In this document: positions 1 through 4,724 of the stretch, in pieces
How positions within the stretch are numbered: position 1 is the stretch's first letter
Layout: each line of letters opens with the position of its first letter
NCBI GenBank assembly: GCA_007129135.1
Contig: SKWB01000079.1
Location: forward strand, 1 to 5,195
Direction: 5' to 3'
Source: Halococcaceae archaeon
Lineage (GTDB): Archaea; Halobacteriota; Halobacteria; Halobacteriales; Halalkalicoccaceae
Length of the DNA stretch: 5,195 nucleotides
The notes under the pieces: generated by a model
Database searches by the model: none
Seen by the model: only the letters and a program-made list of their open reading frames with translations
What the model was told of the DNA's origin: nothing
Made by a program: the position numbers and the translations under genes

Positions 1-358
1 CGTCGCCGGTCTCGTCGGCGAGTATCGCCTCGATCTCGTGGGCGTCGATCGTGCCGAACTCGTCGTGGAGGCGGATCACGAGCGCGAGCGCGAGCGCCGT
101 CAGCGAGACGCCCACGACGATTGCCGTCAGCACGAGGACGTGTAGCAGCGGGTTCGCGTGCGGCCCCGGCAGGTCGACCAGCGGCGGGTTCGCCCCGTCG
201 ACGTACGCGATCGTGACGAACAGGAGGAAGACCGATATCTGCAGCAGGTTGAGCCCGATCACCTTCTTGATCAGGTTCGGGTCGTCGACGAGGACGTAGA
301 GCCCGATCAGGAAGAGGAGCACGAACGTGAGGTGGAAGTGGTGGATCGGCTCGATCAC
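1..358 (-). CDS. mnhC: MnhC/MrpC (NuoK-like) antiporter subunit, 3' end cut by window edge
   Basis: Small membrane subunit of the Mrp-type Na+(cation)/H+ antiporter, homologous to complex I subunit NuoK. It sits in the cytoplasmic membrane as part of the ion-translocating complex. From the GTG at 358-356, 119 codons are open to the window edge. That is about the usual family length, so only the last few residues and the stop should be missing. Three hydrophobic segments are visible at roughly residues 9-24, 33-53 and 72-96. Family-like signatures are NLIKKVIGLNLLQ (about 28-40) and NPLLHVLVLTAIVVG (69-83), followed by an acidic cytoplasmic tail. The start is set by a 4-base GTGA overlap with the mnhB stop; no strong Shine-Dalgarno sequence precedes it, only a G-rich stretch. 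The next gene downstream, outside the window, would be expected to be an mnhD-type subunit. Family assignment is firm; the C-terminal end is unseen. Confidence 0.9.
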   Translation of the reverse strand, partial: MIEPIHHFHLTFVLLFLIGLYVLVDDPNLIKKVIGLNLLQISVFLLFVTIAYVDGANPPLVDLPGPHANPLLHVLVLTAIVVGVSLTALALALVIRLHDEFGTIDAHEIEAILADETGD

Positions 359-816
359 TCGCGCTCGCCCCCGTCCCCGACGCCGGCGCTGAGCCAGATC
401 GCCAACCCCGTGACGATGACGCCGATCACGACGGCGATGGCGACCTCGACGAGTTTGACGATCCACTCGACGTCGACCGGGTAGACGAGCACGTCGAGCA
501 CGGCCCCGCCGAGGAAGAACCCGCCCATCCCGACCGCACCGAAGGTCCCGATGCCGAGGAGGAAACACGCGGCGAACGCTCCGGGGTGGATCCACCGCCG
601 CATCGGGCCGAACCCGAAGGCCAGCCCCACGAGGACGAACGCTGCGCCGACGACGATGCCGCCCTGGAACGCGCCGCCGGGGAGGCTCGTCCCGAACAGC
701 GAGAGGTAGACGCCGTAGGCGAGGACGAACGGCGTCAGCGTGCGGGCGGCGGTCCGCGTCACCGGGCTCTGAACGAACGGGCCCTCGCCGCCGCTCGGTC
801 GGGTCGGATCGCTCAC
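355..816 (-). CDS. mnhB: MnhB/MrpB antiporter subunit
   Basis: Membrane subunit B of the Mrp-type multisubunit cation:proton antiporter, 153 residues. The family hallmark GTSLPGGAFQGGIVVGAA is at residues 42-59; known members have a G-x-x-x-PGGGF-x-G motif. Four hydrophobic segments are visible, at about 27-41, 51-69, 80-105 and 118-143. A short hydrophilic, acidic tail ends in GERE. I chose the GTG at 816-814 because it overlaps the upstream TGA as GTGA. The base string GGTGATC at 825-819, just before it, is complementary to the expected end of archaeal 16S rRNA. A longer reading of the same frame to 1062 would add over 80 Arg-rich residues that merely shadow the upstream gene. It is the fifth gene of the operon and overlaps mnhC by 4 bases. 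Confidence 0.93.
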   Translation of the reverse strand: MSDPTRPSGGEGPFVQSPVTRTAARTLTPFVLAYGVYLSLFGTSLPGGAFQGGIVVGAAFVLVGLAFGFGPMRRWIHPGAFAACFLLGIGTFGAVGMGGFFLGGAVLDVLVYPVDVEWIVKLVEVAIAVVIGVIVTGLAIWLSAGVGDGGERE

Positions 817-1379
817 GGGATCACCGCTCGATCGAGGACGACGAGCACGCTGGCGGCGGCCGCGAAGGCGACGACGAGTTCGCCGAAGGTGTCCAGCCCG
901 CGGAAGACGACGAGCACCGCGACGACCGCGTTCGAGAAGCCCGCGTCGACGAGCGTCGCCTCGATGTAGTAGCCGTAGGGGGTCAGCCCGCCGTCCGGGT
1001 AGGTCGCCTGAACGGCGGGGGCGTCGGGCGATCCGAACGCCGGCAACGAGAGCGTGGTCCACCCGAACGGGACCGCGAGGACCGAGAGCACCGCGACCAG
1101 CGGCCAGTTGATCGGCCGGAACCGTTGCTCCTCGTCGTCGCCGCTCGATAGACAGTCGGTCTCGATCACGGCGACGAGCAGGAGGACGGACATCACGCCC
1201 GCGCCGACCGCCGCCTCGACGAGCGCGACGTCCGGGGCCGCGAGCAGTACCCAGACGACGGCGAGGCCGAGGCTGAACGCGGCGAACGTCACCGTCGCGC
1301 CGACGACGTCCCGCGAGAGCGCGATGAGGACGGCGGCCGCGAGGACGAACGCGACCAGCCCGAGTTCGAGCCAGATCAC
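813..1379 (-). CDS. DUF4040/MbhE-type subunit, equivalent to the MrpA C-terminal domain
   Basis: A 188-residue membrane protein matching the C-terminal part of bacterial MrpA, here a separate polypeptide. The N-terminal half (about 1-75) is a DUF4040/MbhD-like domain with signature LLAAPDVALVEAAVGAG (45-61); the family pattern is ApDVAltqaaVGag. A polar acidic loop follows (about 77-90, containing SGDDEEQR). The C-terminal half is MbhE-like, with NAVVAVLVVFRGLDTFGELV at 150-169, corresponding to the family's DFRGfDTlGE motif. About five to six transmembrane stretches are visible. In MrpA this module is fused to the NuoL-like antiporter-like channel; it probably contributes to the ion path or the interface with it. 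The GTG start at 1379-1377 overlaps the mnhG stop as GTGA, and the gene ends in a GTGA overlap with mnhB. Databases may label it MnhB N-terminal, DUF4040, or MbhD/MbhE-like. Confidence 0.88.
   Translation of the reverse strand: MIWLELGLVAFVLAAAVLIALSRDVVGATVTFAAFSLGLAVVWVLLAAPDVALVEAAVGAGVMSVLLLVAVIETDCLSSGDDEEQRFRPINWPLVAVLSVLAVPFGWTTLSLPAFGSPDAPAVQATYPDGGLTPYGYYIEATLVDAGFSNAVVAVLVVFRGLDTFGELVVAFAAAASVLVVLDRAVIP
819..825 (-). promoter_or_regulatory. Possible ribosome binding site of mnhB
   Basis: GGTGATC on the minus strand is complementary to GATCACC, the expected 3' tail of archaeal 16S rRNA. It lies only 2 bases before the GTG start of mnhB, within the DUF4040 gene. The spacing is short, so its function is uncertain, but it supports the chosen start. 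Confidence 0.4.
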
Positions 1380-1720
1380 CCGCGACCCCCCGAGCCCCGA
1401 TCGGTGCTCTCGTCGGTCGCGTCGCGCGTCCAGACCGGGACGCCGTTCCGGTAGGCCGCGCGGGCGAGCGCGTGGGCGGCCGTCGGGTTGGTGTAGTAGA
1501 CGAACGCGAGCAACAGCCCGGCCTTGATCGCCTCGACGCCGGCCCCGAACGTCACCACGACGGCCAGCAGGCCGAAGCCAGCGCCGAGGGTGTCCGCCTT
1601 CGAGGCGGCGTGCGCGCGGGTGTAGACGTCCGGCAGCCGGAGGACGCCGACGGCCCCGACGAAGGTGAAAAAGACGCAGCCGGCGGCGAAGAGGACCACG
1701 AGCGCCGTGGCGAGCGTCAC
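1376..1720 (-). CDS. mnhG: MnhG/MrpG (PhaG family) antiporter subunit
   Basis: Small membrane subunit G of the Mrp antiporter, 114 residues and close to the family's usual size. The PhaG/MnhG/YufB signature GVLRLPDVYTRAHAASKADT is at residues 25-44. TNPTAAHALARAA (77-89) also matches the conserved C-terminal part of the family. Three hydrophobic segments lie at about 4-27, 45-59 and 63-76, followed by a polar, probably disordered cytoplasmic tail (about 98-114). The start is GTG at 1720-1718, overlapping the mnhF stop as GTGA. A GAGGTG string at 1728-1723 could serve as a closely spaced ribosome binding site. It ends in a GTGA overlap with the DUF4040 gene. In characterised Mrp systems, loss of any single subunit generally abolishes activity, so G is taken as structural for the complex rather than the ion carrier itself. 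Confidence 0.94.
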   Translation of the reverse strand: MTLATALVVLFAAGCVFFTFVGAVGVLRLPDVYTRAHAASKADTLGAGFGLLAVVVTFGAGVEAIKAGLLLAFVYYTNPTAAHALARAAYRNGVPVWTRDATDESTDRGSGGRG

Positions 1721-1995
1721 GGCACCTCACCCCCGGCGACGGTGAAGTGGCCGGCCGCGAGGCTCAGGACGTAGTTGAGCAGCGCGTAGACCAGCGCGAC
1801 GTCGAGGTACTCCGGTCGGCCGAGGCCGGCCGCGACCAGCGCGATCACGATCACCGCGCTCGTGCCGATCACGTTGATCGCGACGATCCGGTCGTAGGTC
1901 GTCGGTCCGACGGCGACGCGGTAGAGCAGCGCCACCGCCAGCACGACGACGGCGGTCGCAGCCACGAGCAGCGCCGTCGCAGCGAGATCACTCAC
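1717..1995 (-). CDS. mnhF: MnhF/MrpF (PhaF family) antiporter subunit
   Basis: Small three-helix membrane subunit F of the Mrp antiporter, 92 residues, typical for the family. The family motif RVAVGPTTYDRIVAINVIGT is at residues 26-45 (family pattern GP-x-x-x-DR-aln). EYLDVALVYALLNYV (62-76) matches the conserved third helix. The start is GTG at 1995-1993. A good Shine-Dalgarno sequence (GGAGG at 2008-2004, 8-base spacing) precedes it, and the gene overlaps the end of mnhE by 8 bases, reading GTGAGTGA. The same frame stays open to about 2550, but that extension is Arg/Ser-rich shadow of mnhE. It ends in a GTGA overlap with mnhG. The role is structural, within the membrane complex. Confidence 0.94.
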   Translation of the reverse strand: MSDLAATALLVAATAVVVLAVALLYRVAVGPTTYDRIVAINVIGTSAVIVIALVAAGLGRPEYLDVALVYALLNYVLSLAAGHFTVAGGEVP

Positions 1996-3121
1996 GGTCG
2001 GCCCCTCCGGTGGGTCGTGATCCCGATCCGTCGTCGGTCGCCTCGCCGACCCGGGTCGAACCCGGTGCGACGACCGACTCGACGGCGTCGCGGTCGCGCG
2101 GGGTCGGCAGGTCGGTCGTCTCCCGCCCGTAGAAGAGGGACCGGACCGCTCGCTCGCGCCCGCCGTCGAGGAGGTCCTCTCGGCTCTCGGCGGTGAGCGA
2201 GTGGACCAGCAGGTGGCTGCCCGAGGCGTCCACGGTGAGCGTCCCCGGCGTGAGCGTGAGGCTGTTGGCGAGCGCGGTGACCGAGAGGCCGCTGTCGACC
2301 GCCGCGTCGATCCGGTCGAGGTGGGGGTCGACCGGGAGCGACGGGTGGAGGACGACGAGCGCGAACTGCGCGTTGGCCTTCGCGATCTCCCACAGCAGGT
2401 ACGGGACGAAGGGAAGGACACGAACGGCCGCCGCCACCGACGAACCCGGCACCGGGGTCGACTCGAAGGCGACGTTCCGGAGGGCCGCGGCCGCCACGAC
2501 CGCCGTGAGGGCACCCGTCCCGACGGCGAACGGCGTCCCTTCACCCGCAAGGACGACGTAGAACGCGAACGCCGCGAGGAACACCGCGGCCGCTCGCGTG
2601 AGTTCGTCCCGTGTCGGTCCCCACCCGCTCCCCGCGTCCTCGACCGGCGCTATCGTGTAGGAGAGCGCCGAGGAATCGAGCGCCGCTCGCACGGGCAGGA
2701 GCGCCGGGGCGGTCGCGTCGACGGCGTAGCCGGGGTCGATCACGAGTTCGGCGACCGCGTTCTGTTCCACGTACTCGCCGATCGCGGCGACGTGGTCGGG
2801 GGGGTCTTCCAGATACCGGTCGGACGCGAGTACCGCGGTCCGTACCGCTATTTTCCCCTCGCTCGCGCTCTCCGCGGCCCGTGCTGCACGGTCCAGTGTG
2901 CGTCGGTTCGTCGACGAACCGCCGCCGGTCCCGACCCGCGTCGTGACGAGGTGGAGCGGCCCTCCCGTGTCACTCGCTCGCTCCGCCGCGTGGTGGACGG
3001 TCGCTTCCAGCGTCTCCGAGGGCGCGACCGGGACGAGTACCCCCCGGGTCGTCCGCCCGCTCGGCTCCGTCTCCCCTCGTTCCGCCGACGGCCGCTCCCC
3101 CGTCGTCTGCTCGCCGCTCAT
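1988..3121 (-). CDS. mnhE: MnhE/MrpE antiporter subunit with N-terminal UspA-like domain
   Basis: First visible gene of the Mrp operon, 377 residues against roughly 160 for a bacterial MrpE. After a polar N-terminus (1-25), residues about 26-160 look like a universal-stress-protein (UspA) fold: strand RGVLVPVAPS (26-35), a helix rich in Ala/Glu, then EYVEQNAVAELVIDPGY (116-132). The usual UspA nucleotide-binding pattern G-2x-G-9x-G-S/T is not visible after that last strand. Residues about 172-345 are the MnhE domain. It has hydrophobic segments at 177-192, 196-214 and 227-246, then LLWEIAKANAQFALVVLHPS (242-261) and the family hallmark ANSLTLTPGTLTVD (285-298). An acidic, disordered tail (about 346-377) ends the protein. 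Start ATG 3121-3119 is the only ATG in the operon; a weak GAGGA (minus strand, about 3136-3132) precedes it. The gene overlaps mnhF by 8 bases. The MnhE part is firm; UspA is inferred from pattern. Confidence 0.9.
   Translation of the reverse strand: MSGEQTTGERPSAERGETEPSGRTTRGVLVPVAPSETLEATVHHAAERASDTGGPLHLVTTRVGTGGGSSTNRRTLDRAARAAESASEGKIAVRTAVLASDRYLEDPPDHVAAIGEYVEQNAVAELVIDPGYAVDATAPALLPVRAALDSSALSYTIAPVEDAGSGWGPTRDELTRAAAVFLAAFAFYVVLAGEGTPFAVGTGALTAVVAAAALRNVAFESTPVPGSSVAAAVRVLPFVPYLLWEIAKANAQFALVVLHPSLPVDPHLDRIDAAVDSGLSVTALANSLTLTPGTLTVDASGSHLLVHSLTAESREDLLDGGRERAVRSLFYGRETTDLPTPRDRDAVESVVAPGSTRVGEATDDGSGSRPTGGADRE
2004..2008 (-). promoter_or_regulatory. Ribosome binding site of mnhF
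   Basis: GGAGG on the minus strand, 8 bases before the mnhF GTG start and inside the mnhE coding region. It is the clearest Shine-Dalgarno match in the operon and fixes the mnhF start. It suggests that mnhF can be initiated directly as well as by coupling to mnhE. Confidence 0.6.
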
Positions 3122-3253
3122 CGCCCGCGTTCCTCGACCTCGAGATCGTCGACGGCTCCCCAGCGTGGGCGTGCCCTCCCCGTCGACCGCGAGATCGTCG
3201 GACCGTCCGGTGCGAACGCTGTATAGATATCTCGAACGGAGGGTATCGCCCGG

Positions 3254-3260
3254 TAAAAGT
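3254..3260 (-). promoter_or_regulatory. Candidate TATA box of the Mrp operon
   Basis: On the minus strand this reads ACTTTTA, preceded by purine-rich GAGGA that could act as a BRE. Transcription would begin near 3230 and leave a leader of about 110 bases before the mnhE ATG. A second AT-rich string, ATATCTATAC at 3230-3221 on the same strand, would give a start near 3200 and a leader of about 80 bases. I cannot decide between them from sequence alone. Confidence 0.35.
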
Positions 3261-3363
3261 TCCTCGAATTCCCCGCGAACGGGTCGGCTGGAGAGGGAGA
3301 CGCGAGACCCCTCGACCGGCGATCGCCGCTCACGACGGCCGGGTTCGTCGGTCCTCGGTCGTT

Positions 3364-3387
3364 CGTCCCGCAGGCCGGTTCGGGACG
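3364..3387. repeat. Inverted repeat, 7-base arms with 10-base spacer
   Basis: CGTCCCG at 3364-3370 is matched exactly by CGGGACG at 3381-3387. No T-run follows on either strand, so it is not an obvious terminator. It lies about 65-90 bases upstream of the minD TATA box, so an operator or regulator site is possible. In DNA this GC-rich, a 7-base stem can also arise by chance. Confidence 0.3.
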
Positions 3388-3409
3388 CGGTCGCCCGAGG
3401 GGGGTCACC

Positions 3410-3431
3410 GTTGACGCGTCGTCGCCGTAAC
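3410..3431. promoter_or_regulatory. Imperfect dyad just upstream of the minD TATA box
   Basis: A 22-base imperfect palindrome with outer arms GTT and AAC and inner GCG/CGC arms; 7 of 11 positions pair. It ends about 20 bases before the TATA box at 3452, a position where archaeal activators or upstream repressors often bind. No known regulator motif is recognised. This is a weak call on symmetry and position only. Confidence 0.2.
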
Positions 3432-3451
3432 CTATCGGCTTAGCGGACAGG

Positions 3452-3458
3452 TTTATGG
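3452..3458 (+). promoter_or_regulatory. TATA box of the minD-like gene
   Basis: TTTATGG in an otherwise GC-rich stretch, 33 bases upstream of the minD-like ATG at 3492. Archaeal transcription starts about 25 bases downstream of the TATA box, which predicts a start near 3480 and a 5' leader of only about 10 bases. No Shine-Dalgarno sequence precedes the ATG. This fits the nearly leaderless mRNAs common in haloarchaea. Confidence 0.6.
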
Positions 3459-3491
3459 TGCTCCCTCGCCGACTTCCGGGAACGAACACGT

Positions 3492-4454
3492 ATGAGTGAT
3501 CCTATCGTCTACGCCGTGGCGAGCGGGAAAGGAGGTGTCGGGAAGACGACGACCGCGGTGAACCTCACCGCGGCGTTCGCCACGGGCGACCGGTCGAGCG
3601 TCGTCGTCGACGCCGATCTCGGCATGGCGACGCTCGCCACCTCCCTCGGCGACGTGGAGGGCCCGACGCTGTACGACGTCCTCGCGGACGGGGTGCCGGT
3701 CGAGGAGGCCAGCTACGACGGCGGCGGGTTCGCGTTCGTCCCCGGTGGCGGGACGCTCGAGGGGTACGCGGACGCCGACCCCGGAGGGCTCGGGGACGTC
3801 GTCGAGACGCTCCGGGATTCGTTCGACGTCGTGGTGCTCGACGTCGGGGCGGGACTGAGCCACGACACGATCGTCCCGCTCGGCCTCGCCGACGAGATAC
3901 TGCTGGTCTCGACCCCGGAGACCGCCGCGCTGGAGAGCGCGGAACGGGTACACGAACTCGCAGAGCGCCTCGACACGCCCGTGACGGGGCTCGTCCTCAC
4001 GCGCGTGACGGAGGCGAACGAACGTGCGACCGAGGCGGTCGAGGCGGCCGTCGGCGTCCCGGTGCTGGCGGTCGTTCCGGATGACGAGGTGGTCTACGAG
4101 AGCGCCGCGATCGGCAGCCCGGTCGTCACGAACGCCCCGCAGAGCCCGGTGACGGCTGCCTACGTCGATCTCGCGGAGGCGCTCTGTGACCGACTCGGGG
4201 AGGACCTGCGATCCGAACCGGTCCCGGAGGGGACCGCGACCGGCGAGACCGTCCTCGCGGGGCTGGCCGGCCCCGAACGGGCGCGTGAGGTCGCGGGGAG
4301 CGGGTGCAGCGAGGGAGATCCCGAGAGTGGGGACGACGTCGCGGCTCCGGGCTCCGACGCGGCCGACCCGGACGGCGAGGGCGACGCGGAGGACTCAGAC
4401 CGGGACGACGGCGGCGGCTCGGGAGGCTTCTTCTCGCGGCTGTTCGGCCGGTGA
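3492..4454 (+). CDS. minD: MinD/ParA-type ATPase with acidic linker and C-terminal amphipathic tip
   Basis: A 320-residue P-loop ATPase of the MinD branch of the SIMIBI class. Members switch between ATP-bound dimers on a surface and ADP-bound monomers, and place cell-division, motility or chemosensory structures. The deviant Walker A motif KGGVGKTT is at 13-20, with both lysines K13 and K18. Walker A' VVVDADLG is at 37-44 and Walker B DVVVLDVGAGL at 112-122. LLVSTPETAALESAERV (137-153) matches the MinD region after Walker B. The ATPase core ends near 238. Residues about 240-310 are Asp/Glu/Gly/Ser-rich and probably disordered. The end, GGFFSRLFGR (311-320), resembles the membrane-targeting helix of E. 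coli MinD (GFLKRLFGG). Start ATG 3492 follows the TATA box with a short leader and no Shine-Dalgarno. A small membrane-protein ORF follows after 33 bases. Which haloarchaeal MinD paralogue this is cannot be told here. Confidence 0.88.
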   Translation: MSDPIVYAVASGKGGVGKTTTAVNLTAAFATGDRSSVVVDADLGMATLATSLGDVEGPTLYDVLADGVPVEEASYDGGGFAFVPGGGTLEGYADADPGGLGDVVETLRDSFDVVVLDVGAGLSHDTIVPLGLADEILLVSTPETAALESAERVHELAERLDTPVTGLVLTRVTEANERATEAVEAAVGVPVLAVVPDDEVVYESAAIGSPVVTNAPQSPVTAAYVDLAEALCDRLGEDLRSEPVPEGTATGETVLAGLAGPERAREVAGSGCSEGDPESGDDVAAPGSDAADPDGEGDAEDSDRDDGGGSGGFFSRLFGR

Positions 4455-4487
4455 AACGCTGATACGTGACCGGCTCGTACGGACTGT

Positions 4488-4724
4488 ATGAGCGCGAGCG
4501 GATCGACGCCCTGGCGGTGGCTCCTCCCCTTCTTCCTCGCGACGGTCGGCCTGCTCGTCGTCGCGGTGATGGCGGTGGAGGCGACCGCCTACATCGACTC
4601 GGGGGCCTCGACGCCGAGCACGAACAGTGCGTTCGCGACCGTGTGTCTCGCCGCGGCGACGAGCGCGAGGCGTGCGTCCCGGGTCTCCGGATCGTCCGCC
4701 GCGAGCACCGGGCACTCCCGGTAG
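4488..4724 (+). CDS. Small predicted single-pass membrane protein, overlapping argS in antisense
   Basis: I do not recognise a family. The 78 codons begin 33 bases after the minD-like stop, so the two could be co-transcribed. After a short polar N-terminus there is one strong hydrophobic segment, [20 protein letters not shown] (residues 9-28), then a negatively charged patch and an Ala/Ser/Thr/Arg-rich tail. The first 34 codons lie in otherwise empty DNA; 33 of 34 end in G or C, like real genes here, and many second positions are T. From about codon 34 the ORF runs antisense to the last 136 bases of argS. Its third positions coincide with argS third positions there, so codon bias is uninformative. 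No clear Shine-Dalgarno precedes the ATG. The N-terminal half looks genuine; the true C-terminus is less certain. Confidence 0.45.
   Translation: MSASGSTPWRWLLPFFLATVGLLVVAVMAVEATAYIDSGASTPSTNSAFATVCLAAATSARRASRVSGSSAASTGHSR

Larger units (their letters stand above)
3122..3491. other. Divergent intergenic region between mnhE and the minD-like gene
   Basis: 370 bases separate the starts of two divergently transcribed units. This stretch has the lowest GC patches and the only AT runs in the window (around 3221-3231, 3254-3258 and 3452-3456). That fits promoters rather than coding sequence. It contains candidate TATA boxes for both directions and several short dyads, reported separately. ORFs crossing it have mixed third-position bases and no recognisable domain. 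I see no tRNA, terminator or mobile element here. Confidence 0.7.

Noticed and set aside
817..1062. N-terminal extension of the mnhB frame.
   Set aside because: The added residues are Arg/Gly-rich and lie wholly inside the DUF4040 gene on the same strand; the GTGA-coupled start gives the normal family length.
1380..1730. N-terminal extension of the DUF4040 frame.
   Set aside because: The extra residues are Arg-rich shadow of mnhG; the GTG at 1379 gives a clean hydrophobic N-terminus.
1996..2550. N-terminal extension of the mnhF frame.
   Set aside because: It would add about 185 Arg/Ser-rich residues that only shadow mnhE; a good Shine-Dalgarno and the family length support the start at 1995.
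2201..3226. Plus-strand ORF of 341 codons opposite mnhE.
   Set aside because: The product is a monotonous Arg/Glu/Asp/Gly-rich sequence typical of the antisense frame of a GC-rich gene; mnhE on the other strand has clear family motifs.
3118..3489. Minus-strand ORF of 123 codons ending in an ATGA overlap with the mnhE start, which could look like a coupled upstream gene.
   Set aside because: It spans the whole divergent promoter region, including the minD TATA box. Its third positions are mixed A/T/G/C unlike real genes here, and it shows no recognisable domain. A short translated leader cannot be excluded but is not supported.
3453..3953. Minus-strand ORF of 166 codons opposite the minD-like gene.
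   Set aside because: Antisense shadow: low hydrophobicity, Arg-rich, no motif, and it covers the minD promoter; the opposite strand encodes an intact Walker A protein.
4455..4588. Possible terminators between the convergent minD and argS units.
   Set aside because: No T-run on the plus or minus strand and no clear GC hairpin stood out; nothing strong enough to annotate.
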